A DNA stretch of 64,000 nt. Source: Magnaporthiopsis rhizophila. Taxonomy: Eukaryota; Ascomycota; Sordariomycetes; Magnaporthales; Magnaporthaceae. The DNA is taken from positions 1-64,000 of the forward strand of contig PYSS01000031.1 in the NCBI GenBank assembly GCA_003049465.1, written 5' to 3'. Position numbers and translations under genes: made by a program. A model generated the notes under the pieces. That model made no database searches and had not been told where the DNA came from. It worked only from the letters and a program-made list of their open reading frames with translations. This document shows, one piece after another, positions 37,443 to 48,274 of this stretch (the stretch's first letter is position 1; each line of letters starts with the position of its first letter).

Positions 37443-38306
37443 GGTGACGAGCAAAAAGGCTTGGTTGTGGAAGCTGAGAAAGTTTCTGGGAAGCGACTGC
37501 TGTCAAGGGTTAGAAAAAGCTTTGCGGATGGGAATCGATATCCTGCATTAGGAAAATCGTGTGCTGATTCCACTAAAGCGGTGCCTCACTTGCCGGAGGA
37601 GTGTCGTGTGGGCGGCAAGGCGTTCAAACGTTGGGTTTTAGGCGAGGCTGAGATCCGATTTTCGAATTGCGGCTTCCTGTTGGCAGCTGAACGCACACGA
37701 TGCAAAGTCAACAAACACCATCGGAGGGACAGCCCCTTCCTTGGAGAAGGGCCCGTGCGCTCGGTTCTGATCAAGAGACATACAAGACGCGGTCACGGCG
37801 CGGAGGGCGGGGCACGTAAGCAGCCTGACTCTCAACCAATCAAACTGCCCACGTGCCTCTCCGCCAAAGCCAGCAGCAGCGCGCAGGCCGGCAAGTCTTG
37901 ACGGGCCAGGGATCGCGAGAGTGCCGGCGGGCACCAGCAATTGACCAGTAAGACAGAGTTTTTCGGCCCGGCAAGTGGAGGCGACACACGGTCGCATCAG
38001 AGGGTTCCATTGTATCTTTGGGTTCGAGCGATTTACCTCGGGGCTCCCATCGTTGCTTCTTTCCTTCCAAAACAAACGTGGACAGCTGTTTGTCAAGGCG
38101 AAAACGCGCTCGCGCTCCCAAACGTCTACCAGCATCCGAACCGCCGCGCGGAAACATCAGCATCAATCGACGGAGCAGCAGGCCGCCCGTCCGTCCGTCC
38201 ACTCGGCACACGCTCTCTTCAACCTTTTTTTTTTTTTTTTTTTTTCTTGGGGTCCATCCTATCTTCTATTCCCCTCACCCCTTTTCGCACCAAAGCATCC
38301 ATAAAA
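37443..38306. other. Divergent promoter region between the dynein light chain and VTC1
   Basis: The two genes are transcribed away from each other. The spacer contains a CCAAT box near 37835, a CACGTG at 37850-37855 and a poly-T tract at 38225-38245 just upstream of the VTC1 start. No gene is supported. Confidence 0.6.
37850..37855. promoter_or_regulatory. Possible Pho4/NUC-1 E-box upstream of VTC1
   Basis: CACGTG, the core bound by the phosphate-starvation bHLH factors Pho4 (yeast) and NUC-1 (Neurospora), lies about 450 bp before the VTC1 ATG. VTC genes are phosphate-regulated in yeast, which makes the site plausible. The same hexamer occurs in several other places in the window, so this may be chance. 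Confidence 0.3.
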
Positions 38307-38769
38307 ATGTCAAGCCAGCCGCTTTTGCAAACGGCGCCGGGTAAGTGCAGCGACATCTGACAAGACCAGCATCTCGCGCGCCCTGGACACCCTAACTGAC
38401 CTTTGAGAAACCAACGCAGGCAAGCGCATCGCCCTTCCCACCCGCGTCGAGCCCAAGGTCTTCTTCGCCAACGAGCGCACATTCCTGTCATGGCTCAACT
38501 TCACCGTGGTCCTCGGCGCCCTCGCCATCGGCATGCTGAACTTTGGCGACCGCCCGGCCTTCATCTCGTCTTTCTTCTTCACCTTTGTCGCCATGGCGAC
38601 TATGATATATGCCCTCGCCACATACCATTGGCGAGCAAGGTCGATCCGCAGGAGGGGTCAGGGCGGCTTCGACGACAGGGTTGGACCTACCCTCTTGGCC
38701 ATCGTCCTGCTTCTGGCCGTCATCGTCAACTTCGTGCTGCGCATCTCTTACAACTCGAAGCAGCCCTGA
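38307..38769 (+). CDS. VTC1: Vacuolar transporter chaperone subunit 1 (DUF202 membrane protein)
   Basis: Two exons (38307-38340 and 38420-38769) join in phase to 127 aa, the usual length (yeast Vtc1 is 129). Vtc1 is the small membrane subunit of the VTC complex, which makes polyphosphate from ATP and moves it into the vacuole. After a short N-terminal tail comes RVEPKVFFANERTFLSWLNFTVVLGALAIGM, whose conserved Arg and Glu residues line the polyphosphate channel in the known complex. Three transmembrane helices follow (about residues 36-55, 63-81, 100-119), separated by a basic loop (RARSIRRRG). The 79-bp intron sits after codon 11, a common position for a short first coding exon. Identification is secure because the length and the NERTFLSWL motif are family-specific. 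Confidence 0.95.
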
Positions 38770-39375
38770 TTATCTTGCGAGCTATTGAAGCGGCGCGCTT
38801 TCCCGGATCTGCCGTCGCCCTCAAGTTGGATATAAGCACTCGCCGCGAACCACTGATGTGCAGCCCGGCACCAAAGCGGCCAGGACACTCTACAGTCGTC
38901 GGTTCCCCGGTTGGAAATTCCGATCCATACCGTTTTGGGTTATGTAACCGTGGTCCCATCGTGACGTGTTTATAATGTGTCGCCAGGCGGAGAATCCACG
39001 AACCAGGTTTTGGCAGCGGTTCAAACCTTAAGGGTTGAGGACAGACCATGAATAGAAACGAAAGGGTGTAAGAAGGCGGGAACTATTGGACGAGCTTGGT
39101 CATTTCCGCTGGCCAATGGAGGTCAGACGGGATACAAGTGATGTGGTAAGAGTAGGATAGGGTATCATTGAGTCTATAGCATATCAACGTAAAAGAATAT
39201 TACCAGTGTAGCCAACACCGGGCGGCCATGTGCGTGAGGGCCGAAAGCTCAATATCTGGAGCAGTGCGAAATCCTGCTTGAAACAACTGTGGGCCGATAT
39301 GGCGTGGCAGCCCATATGCCTCTACCGGCTCGATAAACCTCCTAGTTGCAAATTTTGCAGAATGCCACGATTTAA
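38770..39375. other. Short 3' intergenic region between convergent genes
   Basis: VTC1 (+) and the Alba-like gene (-) converge here. The 600 bp should hold both 3' untranslated regions. Nothing else is seen. Confidence 0.6.
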
Positions 39376-40131
39376 CTACCCATATTGCCGTCTGCGTTGT
39401 TGATCGATCGAGTCAGAGTTCGACTGTGCGGTTATGAAGTCCTTGGCGCGGAGCTCGGGTATTGGAACACGAGAGAGGAAGATGCTCATGTACAGCGCCT
39501 GACCAGACTTTGGCTGCCCGAGAACCGCGCGCTCGAACACCGACGGTGTAGACTCGGCAGGTGACGTGTCGAGGTAGTCGTCGCGGGCCTCGTCGCCCGG
39601 GCCTCTTGAGGCTTGCTCGTTTCTCCGTCGAGATTCCAGCACAACCGTCTCCTCAATGACAGTATCCCCCTCGGTCATTCCAGCCTCAACCTCGTAGACC
39701 CTGTTGTACTGGTACCACTTCTGTCCGCCATCGTGGATTCGTCGGCGCACGAGCTCGGTGACCGACACCATCTTTGCGGCATCCCGGGACCTTGCGTGCA
39801 TGAGGACGACGCCCGGCAGCACGGCCATGTTGACGGGGTGGAAGCGGCCGAGGTGGGCGAGGATCTGGTCGATGCGCTTGGCGATGCTCGTCGACGAGAT
39901 CACGGAGAAGGTGGCTACGTCGTACTTGGGGCGGAGCTCCATCAGGAGGGATTCGTGGGGTTCGGATGGAAGGCCCGGCGTCGGTTGCGGGCCGGCATTG
40001 CCAATCCGCTGCCTCTTGCTGGTGGCCTCGGAGCTGGGCTGCGAATTGAGCTTTCGTTTGGCCAGGGCCGGCATGGTCGACGGCAAGACGGATGTGGCCA
40101 TCGTCGCGGTGCGGGTTCGCTCGGTGCCCAT
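39376..40131 (-). CDS. Alba-like DNA/RNA-binding domain protein
   Basis: Single exon of 251 aa from the ATG at 40131. A second ATG at 40101 has a good context and may be used, and the frame is open to 40242. Residues 1-55 are basic and disordered with a KRKL / KRQRIG nuclear-localisation-like patch. The core at about 60-160 fits the Alba fold: YDVATFSVISSTSIAKRIDQILAHLG, then VVLMHARSRDAAKMVSVTELVRRRI, then WYQYNRVYEVE. Alba-like proteins bind RNA or DNA; eukaryotic members include Pop6/Pop7 subunits of RNase P/MRP. The tail after residue 165 is acidic, then hydrophobic (ALYMSIFLSRVPIPEL), and does not match Pop6 or Pop7 as I know them. I therefore call it Alba-like only. Nuclear or nucleolar RNA binding is inferred. 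Confidence 0.7.
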   Translation of the reverse strand: MGTERTRTATMATSVLPSTMPALAKRKLNSQPSSEATSKRQRIGNAGPQPTPGLPSEPHESLLMELRPKYDVATFSVISSTSIAKRIDQILAHLGRFHPVNMAVLPGVVLMHARSRDAAKMVSVTELVRRRIHDGGQKWYQYNRVYEVEAGMTEGDTVIEETVVLESRRRNEQASRGPGDEARDDYLDTSPAESTPSVFERAVLGQPKSGQALYMSIFLSRVPIPELRAKDFITAQSNSDSIDQQRRRQYG

Positions 40132-43100
40132 AGGTTGGGGAGTACGCAACGGTGAGAAGATCGCCCAGCGTCTGACAGATTGTAAACTTGTGGATTCCGT
40201 CTTTCTTGGAAAGCACGTTTCGACCGACGGGAATAGAGGCACAGACGTCTCGAGGGCTGAAAGGATATCGCCTCCAAGAGAAGGAGAATTTTCAGCCCTC
40301 CGTCAAACCTGTGGGAATTTGGAAAGAATAAAGCAGGGTCGTCCAAGTTAGGCGGGCCCGGGACGTCGTGGAGGTGGCGCGGCGGGGAACGGGCGGGACG
40401 CCGCCTGAGGCTATCGATAAGGGAGAAAATTTCGGGGCTGGAAAGCTCTCAGCGTGGATGGAGCCCGAACGGCACCCGATGTGACTCTCCCATCTCTTCC
40501 GTCATGCCCGGCATACGTCCCGTGGTAGGGGGGTCAATCACAGCTCCGCACGGTACGTCCTCTGGTTTTTTGACGGGTCATTCCGGTGGTTGCTCAGAGC
40601 AAACGTCAAACTCACGTCAAGCCCACTGTGGACTTGCCGGCTGCTTCCCAGACTGAGCGCTCTGTGTGTTGCATCAAGCTGGTATGTAAACTCTGGTTGT
40701 TCCAGTGGCATCACTGGGTGGGCTTCACTTGCATTATCGATAGAAGCATCGATATAGGCTAGCCTCCCAGGTGACCCAAATGCCCTGGCTACTCTCGGGA
40801 TCTCTCCTTGTTCCTGTCCCCTCGCTCGTGTGCCTGCATCTGCAAATCCCTGGACCCCTGTCCCCCATCGGAAACATTTTGACCAGCCAGCCAATCGTGT
40901 GCTGCTAGATGCGCCAAGTCCTGTTTCTTTGATCGCGAAACATGGGGCCGTAAAGCGCACGGGCCACCCTTGGGGACGTTATTGCCTTGCACTGGATCTT
41001 GGTGTGACGGTCCATGCACAAGCCCGAGGAAATGATTCCCGTTTGTTCAGCCTGCTTCTTTAAAGATTTATTACGCCGAAAAGTTCGTAGCGGGAGAGCT
41101 GCAAGCGTGCTGATGCTAACGATTGCGATGAAAGATTATTGCCCAGGGACAGGGAAATAAAGACAGCATTATCAGGCTCCAGCTGGGGCGTGGCGCGCGC
41201 ACGGCCCCCAACTGACCAGGGCACCCGGGACGGAACCTGACTCTCGTGCCCTGAAGGGTCAAGGAGTAAGGATTCGACAAAGTGATGTTGCAGCACGACA
41301 AGAATAAAGCATAATCTGGTCGAGCGTCGCAGAGAAAAGCTGAATGGTAGGTAGTATGTATCTCAAATCAACCCAACCTCGGTTGGCGAGACTGCATGAC
41401 TGGTATCATAACTTTGTTATCGAGGCAGACATGGACAAAGTGCGTTTGCCGCAATCTAGCCTGGTCCATCCACGTCGAGGCGGGCTGCCCAGAAATTAGT
41501 TGCGGCCTCAGAGTGTGCCACCTCCACACATCCATTCCACTGGCCACAGACGTGCTACCCACACTATGCAGTCAACAAGGCGCGGACTGGAGTCTAGCGT
41601 AATTGATGCGTCCTCTATCCCTATCGGATGCCACCTCTCTCCACCAAGGAAGGACCTCGTCGTGCTGGGAATTTGAATTTGGGACCCAACGACTCCTGCA
41701 GTCAGGACGCGCCGATTTTCCAGCTCGTTGGTGACAAGGAGGGGATGTTTCCTGGGCATCTGACTGGGCATGCATCCAGCAGCCTAAGCAAACCAAGGCG
41801 CCCCTATTCCCTCGATCCCTCCACCTCCAACTATCACCGCCGTCAGCTGGTTTCCCTCCTCTCCCTTCCTCCTTCGTTCCTCTACCTCTGCCCAACATCT
41901 CGAGGGGCCACAACCTCGCTTCCTCGCATCGCACCCCTCACATCCCATACAAAGAATACGAGTGCCACGAGTCCAAGCGACGCACAGCGCACCACTGTCG
42001 CACCCTTCATCTGATATTTGCAGCGCACTTCTTTCCTTCCGACGCACCGTCTGGCCGGTCTTTGGGCCTGCGCGCATCTATTTTCATCGCTGCGTGCACA
42101 GAGCCTGCCCGTCGGGCGAGAGAGCCAGATTCCAAAATAAGAGCATTCATTCAAGTTCCCTGGCGACTGATTGAGCGTGTGGTCGGGGCTGGAGCCTTCT
42201 CGAATTGCACAGCCAGGACGGTCCCACCCATCCTTGGAGTGATTGATTGCTTACCGACCCAGCACGGCTTGCACGGGTAAGACAGATCCCAGCCAAGGCC
42301 CACCCATCCCCACCTACTTTAACCATGCTCGTTGGCTGCTTCCCACTTTGTCGACCCCTGCCACTGTGTGACCATGACACGCCCGCTCACAAGCCAAACC
42401 CCCGTTCCCTTGCATTTCCGTTTTTGCCTCGCTCCAGGCATTCCAAACACTCTCCTCGCCCCTTTCCGCACAAAGCCCACCCCCATCTCCTGCTGCTGCC
42501 TGTGACGGACACCCCGTCAATCGCCCACTCAATCCGCAACAAACATTTTTCTAACCACAGCAGCGACAGAACAGGCAGAACCATTTTCTCTCGCCCCCTT
42601 TTTCTCTTCGCGCCCTCCTTTTTCCTTTGCGCTACGCAACGAAATTTGTACCATTTTCCACTTACAACCATTTTAATAACTGTCGCTGCGTCGCCGAGGC
42701 TTTCGCTAGCTCTCGCGCTTTTTGAGAAGGAAGAAAGACTGAGGACAGCGGGCAAGCACTGTGTCGCCGTGTTTGCGCCTCCGCGCGGCTTTTGCCTTTG
42801 CGCCCCCGTTGACCCCATCCAGAATCGCTTGGTTCTGGGGCGGCCACATCATAGCTGCCTGCAGTCACGCCCTTCGCACCCGCCACCAACGAAAACCGCC
42901 CGGCTTCTCCTCGCATTGTCTGCGGCTGCCCTCGTGGTTACGTCAGCCACTGCCTGGACAATCGCGCATTCAGCGACCCGACTTTACGTCGTCGCATCAC
43001 GTTGCTATCACCTCCACCTTAACTTGCACCTCACTCCTTTATCACTCCCAACCCAGGTGGATTTCACCATTACCACCCACCACACGCCTCCGCACACCAG

Positions 43101-43193
43101 CGACGCACACTGGTGACGATATCATCGCAACTCGGCGGGCCCCCTTGTTGGAGCCATTATTGTGAGCCACGCAGCCCATTACACGGCTCACTG
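40132..43193. other. 3-kb intergenic region with a pyrimidine-rich leader
   Basis: The left part is the promoter of the Alba-like gene. From about 41800 to 43190 the plus strand is strongly C/T-rich with many CCA and CTC runs, as seen in long 5' leaders of fungal regulatory genes, so it probably belongs to the AHC1-like transcript. A 289-codon open frame at 42247-43116 in this stretch reflects the pyrimidine bias and is not called. No tRNA was confirmed. Confidence 0.55.
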
Positions 43194-45197
43194 ATGTTTC
43201 GATTCTGGGGAACCGACTCGAGGGGAAGTGGAAAGACTGTCGAAGCGACGCTGCCCATGCCGCTGTTCGCGAAGCCAGTCCAAGCCTTCCTAGAGACATC
43301 ATCACAAAAAGCTTTGCACTCCGGGCACACTCTGAAGAGGAGGAGACCTAGTGTTGACGACTCTCCGGTGCCGGTGCCATGGCCGGCACGGGAGTCGTTG
43401 CCGCCGAAGCGCATCAAGATAGAACCATGTCCGCCGCCACCCGTGGCGGCACCTTCTCGCGCTGTTGACCACGCAGGCTCCTGTCCAGAGCAGGGGCCAG
43501 CTCCCGTCTCGGCCCCAGAGCCGTCCTTGGGACCGGCTCCCCAGGCAGAACCGGCGATGGAGCGTGCCAAGGATGTCATCCAGTTCCAGCTCGGCCTCGA
43601 GATTTTGTACAAGCATGACGAACTGCGTTTGATTAATCAAGAACTGGCGAAATGTCAGGTAGCCTTGGAGCAGCTGCGCAGGTGTCACCTTATTCCCTAT
43701 CCGGTCACGTGTCCCACTCCAGACCAAATGTTGGAGATAAGCAGCGGCAAGGGCCCTGCTGTGCGCACCCGGCCCGGCGAGCCCGTGCCGGAATGGGCGC
43801 CTCCCTTTGGAGTAGTCGACGGACCCTACGCCCGACACTATGCCAAGTGGCTTATTCCCGACCCCAAGTTCGACGGTGTTTTGCCAGAATGGCAGGGCTC
43901 GGGCGGTCATGCGGTCTCTTCCAGGACTGTGACGGAAGGTAGGACGACCAGGAACAGCGGCGACGCAGCCAACTTTGGCAAGCAGCGTTCCGCGCGCGGC
44001 ACGTCCACCCACAAGCTGCACGCGCTCTCTTCTGGTTATGCCCAGCCCAAGGACAAGGCAGGACCATGCGTCCTCAAACGCTCCGATGGGAAAACGGTCA
44101 AGCTCGTGTGCATCGATTGCCACCGGGAAAACTTTTCTAGCACTCAGGGGTTCATCAACCATTGTCGCATAGCACACAAGCGGGATTTCAAGAGTCATGA
44201 GGAGGCCGCTGTTCACTGCGGTCATCCAATCGAAGTCGATGAGCTCGGGAGTGCCGCCGGCGAGGAGAAGCTGGCCGCTGGGGCCGTCGGGCACCCACCA
44301 TCCAACCCAGCCACCGGAGCCGTCTACCCCTACGCCCGCGCCAATGACGTTTCGGAGCAGGAGGCGCTGGCGGCTCTGCGGTCCCGCGTTGAGGCTGCTT
44401 TGAGGCTGTACGAAGAGGGCAAGTCGCTTCCTTCAACGGCAGCTTCCCCGGAGGCACCACCGGCCGTGAAGGGCGTGCCCAAGACTGCCGCATCATCGTT
44501 TCTTGGTGCGAGCGATCTCCCTCATCTGTCCCGCCTGTTGAAGGGCAAGAATTTCACCGGTGACCTGAACGAGCACGTGGCCGATGCAAGGACCAGGGAG
44601 GACACTCCTGAGATGTACCTCGACGGTGACTCGGATGCGGAACAGACAAGCACCTCGGCCGAGCCGGCAAGTCCCGTCAGTCCCACCACCGTCTCTCGAG
44701 GCCCCGGGGTGATGCGCGTACCCGCGCGCGTCGTCATGGCACCCTCTACTCTTGGGCCCGATTGTCGGCCGGCAAGCAGCAAAGGTTGTGCGCCGCCGCA
44801 CTTGGCGGCCTTCGAAACGCCCATCGCCACTCCCATCACGGAGCTCCCTCAGCCATCGACGTCATCGGGCCTGTATGAGGACGAAATGGACGTCGATCTC
44901 AGCCCCAACACGATGGCGAGCAACAATGCCCCATCACTGGTTAGTGACGACGGCGAGTACGACGACTCGGACGACGGATCGTCGTCGGATGCCAGCGACA
45001 ATATGGATACGGACTCGGTCACCGAGATAAAACTTGAGGACGATCACGACGTTCAGGACCAGATGACCCCGCGCGCCGTCCGTAAAGGCAATGGCGGCTC
45101 GGTCGGGATTAAAAAGGACGAGAGCAGGCATGTCACGTTTGTGAGCCCAGTTCATGACGCCGGAAAGAACCGAAGAAGAACCCAAGTCCTCTCATAA
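43194..45197 (+). CDS. AHC1-like C2H2 zinc-finger protein (ADA histone acetyltransferase component)
   Basis: Intronless, 667 aa from the ATG at 43194 (MFRFWGTD). Alternative in-frame ATGs lie at 43113 and 43257 (MPLFAKPV). Residues 40-125 are Pro-rich with a basic KRIKIE patch. A helical segment (MERAKDVIQFQLGLEILYKHDELRLINQELAKCQ) follows, then a conserved motif WAPPFGVVDGPYARHYAKWLIPD. The central zinc finger reads LVCIDCHRENFSSTQGFINHCRIAHKRDFKSHEEAA, the arrangement I associate with the fungal AHC1 family. Ahc1 is a specific subunit of the yeast ADA complex (Gcn5-Ada2-Ada3). The C-terminal third is Pro/Ser- and Asp-rich. The match is by motif memory, not by alignment, so membership in ADA is likely rather than proven. 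A long C/T-rich leader precedes it. Confidence 0.7.
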   Translation: MFRFWGTDSRGSGKTVEATLPMPLFAKPVQAFLETSSQKALHSGHTLKRRRPSVDDSPVPVPWPARESLPPKRIKIEPCPPPPVAAPSRAVDHAGSCPEQGPAPVSAPEPSLGPAPQAEPAMERAKDVIQFQLGLEILYKHDELRLINQELAKCQVALEQLRRCHLIPYPVTCPTPDQMLEISSGKGPAVRTRPGEPVPEWAPPFGVVDGPYARHYAKWLIPDPKFDGVLPEWQGSGGHAVSSRTVTEGRTTRNSGDAANFGKQRSARGTSTHKLHALSSGYAQPKDKAGPCVLKRSDGKTVKLVCIDCHRENFSSTQGFINHCRIAHKRDFKSHEEAAVHCGHPIEVDELGSAAGEEKLAAGAVGHPPSNPATGAVYPYARANDVSEQEALAALRSRVEAALRLYEEGKSLPSTAASPEAPPAVKGVPKTAASSFLGASDLPHLSRLLKGKNFTGDLNEHVADARTREDTPEMYLDGDSDAEQTSTSAEPASPVSPTTVSRGPGVMRVPARVVMAPSTLGPDCRPASSKGCAPPHLAAFETPIATPITELPQPSTSSGLYEDEMDVDLSPNTMASNNAPSLVSDDGEYDDSDDGSSSDASDNMDTDSVTEIKLEDDHDVQDQMTPRAVRKGNGGSVGIKKDESRHVTFVSPVHDAGKNRRRTQVLS

Positions 45198-45573
45198 GAA
45201 TCCTCGATGCGTCACAACCATCATTCTATCAATCCGCTCGTCACAGATTCCCGGCAGGCCCCTCAAACACGTCTGTTTTTAGTCTACCGCGATCTTGCAA
45301 TTTATGGGTTATTGCATGCGTTTCCCTGTGCTTTTTCCCTTCACCCATTGCTGCTGTTTTGTTACTGGATCGAGAGGACGTTGCGTGGCAGGCATAACAA
45401 TAGGAAAGATTTTTATTATCCCCAGAACACTGATGGGGTTTTACTTGATGATACCTTGTTTTTTTTGTTTTTTGTTTTTTTTTCCTCTCATTTTCTCGGT
45501 CGTCCTTTCGGGTTATTATGAGTGGGCTAGCCTTGCCTTTAGTCCTTGTATTTTGTATTATTGGGGAAACCCG

Positions 45574-45929
45574 ATGGGCTCGTCGCCGTCAATTTTGAAA
45601 GACATAGATATGGACGCTTGGGAGGCCAGGATGGCCGAGCGGTTCGAGTTCGAATTCAAAAGCCTCGCAAACATCGTGTGGAGGTGCCTTTTTTTTCCCT
45701 CTCCCTCTCAACTTCTCTGGCCGTAACTTGACTCCTCACGTGTGATGCTCCACCTAGATTGATCCGGTTCGGTCTTGGACCTGCCGTTGGAGGTGTTTAT
45801 GCAGGGCTTGGCTGGCAACGGCATCACATTTATTGGTGTTCATACTGCGGCCGCTTTACGATGTATGCCAGGTCTTTCCGCTCGAGATTTTCATGTAAGA
45901 GCTGTGCTTGGCGTGCATGGCTGTCATAG
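45574..45929 (+). CDS. Candidate small two-exon gene, unknown function
   Basis: Exon 1 (45574-45683) reads MGSSPSILKDIDMDAWEARM, then AERFEFEFKSLANIVWR. Exon 2 (45758-45929) continues in phase after a 74-bp intron (GTGCCT donor, TAG acceptor, a CTTGAC branch-like site). The product is 93 aa. It has a charged helix, then a Gly-rich hydrophobic stretch (IRFGLGPAVGGVYAGLGW) that could be a membrane helix, then a basic tail with two Cys pairs (CSYC and CKSC, 15 residues apart). Exon 1 has the look of real protein: acidic/aromatic alternation and few rare residues. I do not recognise the family. It starts 376 bp after the AHC1-like stop on the same strand and is clearly separate. Weak points are the donor sequence and the Cys-rich tail, which may be out-of-frame read-through of a longer second intron. 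Confidence 0.4.
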
Positions 45930-46155
45930 ACAAGATTGCCGCTCTTTCACGGGCGACGAAGCGTCATGCCCGTCGTTGTCGGTTTTTCCCTCATGAACAT
46001 TTGCTTGGGTATTTGGGTTTCCGGCACCCACGATACTCAGTACGCTTTCCGCGGCTTCTGTCGGAAAGAATGGCACGTCAATGTACGGGGATGTCTCATA
46101 ACGGGACGTATGTCACGCTTCTCCGTCTTTTTTTTTTTTTTTTTTTTTTTTTTTG

Positions 46156-46190
<35 letters not shown>

Positions 46191-46897
46191 CTCATCTGTT
46201 TATTCCCTCTTTAAGCCATACGCCACNTGGGTTTTTTTTTTCTCGTTGCTTCTTATATCCGGCTGGCCAATGTCATCTCGTCTTCTTCGAGGACTCCAGG
46301 CCCTAGCAGAGAAAATATGCCAAACACATGACCATGCGGATACTGACGGAGAGTGACTTTTAGGCAATTCCACCTAGATTTACAACCCAACAGGGCCGCT
46401 GGACAAATCCCTTGGTACATCATTTCGTCAGCAACTTTGTCCTGCTGGATACCCAATGCCGTCATTCACATGCCCTCTCCACTAGATGAGGAGGATATGA
46501 CGCCAAGCACGAGCTTGGGGACTCTAGCCTCGGGATTCTTTGGTCTATTTGGGGTTGCCCGCAAGTCATGTGCTCAAGCCAATCTCACATTGCGGCTGTT
46601 TCGGAGACAGTGACTTTGGGGAGTCTCGGTCACACATGTCAAAACACGGAGAACAGGTATCGTGACGAGGGTCGAATGGTATCGTTTTGATCGTGCGCCG
46701 AGACGCTATAGCTCATGAAGATTAAATAGCAGAAATTAGGTATATCCTTCCAACTCTCAAAACATTAACCGCTTCCCACGAATTGCTCCGAGAAAAGCCG
46801 TAATCGTTACCCATTAAAAAGTACCACACCAACGCGTCGTCTGATGTTTTTTTTTTTTCTGTTTTGCGCAAAATTCTCAAGTCTTGACAGCCCACGT
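45930..46897. other. Intergenic region with long poly-T
   Basis: Convergent 3' flanks of the candidate small gene and the GPI-anchored protein gene. It contains the poly-T tract at 46128-46190 and an isolated undetermined base at 46227. An 87-codon frame at 46353-46613 has a short hydrophobic Gly/Phe segment but no other support. Confidence 0.55.
46128..46190. repeat. Double poly-T tract
   Basis: T27, GGG, T33. The two runs are separated only by three G. Confidence 0.95.
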
Positions 46898-47571
46898 CTA
46901 CAGGGCAGCAGCGACAACAGCAGCAACGAGCGCCAGGACACCACCGGCGTGGACGGCCAGGTCGGTGGCGGCGCCGTTGGTCTTGGCCGGGTTGGCACCG
47001 GTCGATGTGGAGGAGCCGGTAGGGTTGGAGCCGCCCGGACCGGTGGGAGTGGCGGTGGCGGCGGCAGCACCACCAGCGGGAGCAGAAGTTTTGGCGGCAC
47101 CGGCGGCGGAGGGCGTCGACGAGGGGAACTGCGAGGCGTAGCCGCAGAAGATCTTTTGCTGGCCCGACTGGGCCTCGCGGCGGCTGTCGTTGGGGCACTT
47201 AGAGGTGATTTTACGTGTCAGAAGGGATAGACAATCCACGGGACAAGAGACAGCAGGAGGAAGTTAGGTAAACTCACGTTGTTGAAGCAGGTCATGATGT
47301 TGTTGTACGACGAGCACTTGCAGTCCCAGTCGCCCTCGGAGCAGGCGGCGAACTTGGCGTTCTCGGAGGTCAGGCACGCTTCCAGCTGTTGCGGGAGCAC
47401 AGTTAGTTTTGTTCATGAGACAGCATCCAAGAAGAAAAACGAGCTGCCTTGGTTAAGCAAAGCCTTGCCTTGGGAGGAATTGTGACTTACAATGTAGTTG
47501 GCACCGCAGGCAGAGGACTGGGCAGCGGCCAACGAGGCCACGAAGGCGACCGGGAGCAGGAAGATCTTCAT
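46898..47571 (-). CDS. GPI-anchored, eight-cysteine cell-surface protein
   Basis: Three exons (47571-47491, 47385-47278, 47197-46898) join in phase to 162 aa. Residues 1-18 (MKIFLLPVAFVASLAAAQ) are a classical signal peptide with cleavage after AAAQ or AA-AQ. The mature part has eight Cys: SACGANY, LEACL, FAACSEGDWDCKC, MTCFNNCPN and IFCGYA. This spacing resembles a common ascomycete wall-protein family related to, but not identical with, CFEM domains. A Ser/Thr/Pro/Gly/Ala-rich stalk (about 85-135) follows, then a GPI-type C-terminus: a small-residue site near NGAA followed by a hydrophobic tail ending AVVAAAL. The protein should be exported, O-glycosylated and attached to plasma membrane or wall. 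The biochemical role of this family is not known to me. Confidence 0.88.
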
Positions 47572-48242
47572 CTTGTCAAAGTTTTTTCTTTAAGTTCGTG
47601 CGGGATAGCGAGGGACTGCGGTGAGACGATGGACACAGGTGATAACCGGCCGGAAGGTGCTAGGCTTCTGGTGTTGAGGTATTACACGGCGTCGAAAATG
47701 AGCAAAGAACGAGAGACTTTATAGATATGCACGGAACGAACGGATGTGGTGAAGGCTGGGGAAGAAGTGGAAAAGAGAAAGAGAGAGTGGAAGTGGACAG
47801 GGGCCAGCAGAGGTCCACGGCAAGAAATAGGGCGGTTATTTTTTTTTTTTTCTTTTTTTTTTCGGGGGGTATAAAAACACACAAACTATCGAGATGTGCA
47901 GAACTAGCCTAGGTCGGGACCAGGGGACCCCCGACTAGGGGGACATGGGGAAATCAAGCCCACCACTCTCGCTAACAGGGGCTCGAACGGGACGGGGTCA
48001 CACCAGCGGCTTTGACCAGCTGGTGTGCCAGCGAACCAGGTCCACGTCCAAGTTTCCCAGCAGTTGGCCCGTTCTCCGTTCCCGTTGCCGGAGCTGCTGC
48101 TCGTCGTGGCGGGCAGGCAAGGTCGACAGGTGGCGCGTCCAGGGCGCTTCGTTTGGGACCTACCTACATGACGGGGGCGCGAGATTAAGACAATAAAACG
48201 ACGGGGTGTGGAGAGGCACGACGGTGGGAAATTTTCAAATCA

Positions 48243-48274
<32 letters not shown>

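Noticed and set aside
41660..41740. Sequence resembling the reverse complement of a tRNA (TTGAATTT and CTCCTGCAGTCAGGA)
   Set aside because: The anticodon stem does not pair with a proper seven-base loop and no acceptor stem closes.
42247..43116. 289-codon plus-strand open frame before the AHC1-like gene
   Set aside because: A product of the C/T-rich leader; His/Pro/Ser-rich and without domain.
45614..45680. tRNA-like A-box (TGGCCGAGCGG) and B-box-like (GTTCGAATTC) sequence
   Set aside because: The two boxes are almost adjacent, no cloverleaf can be drawn, and the stretch reads as convincing coding sequence in the candidate small gene.
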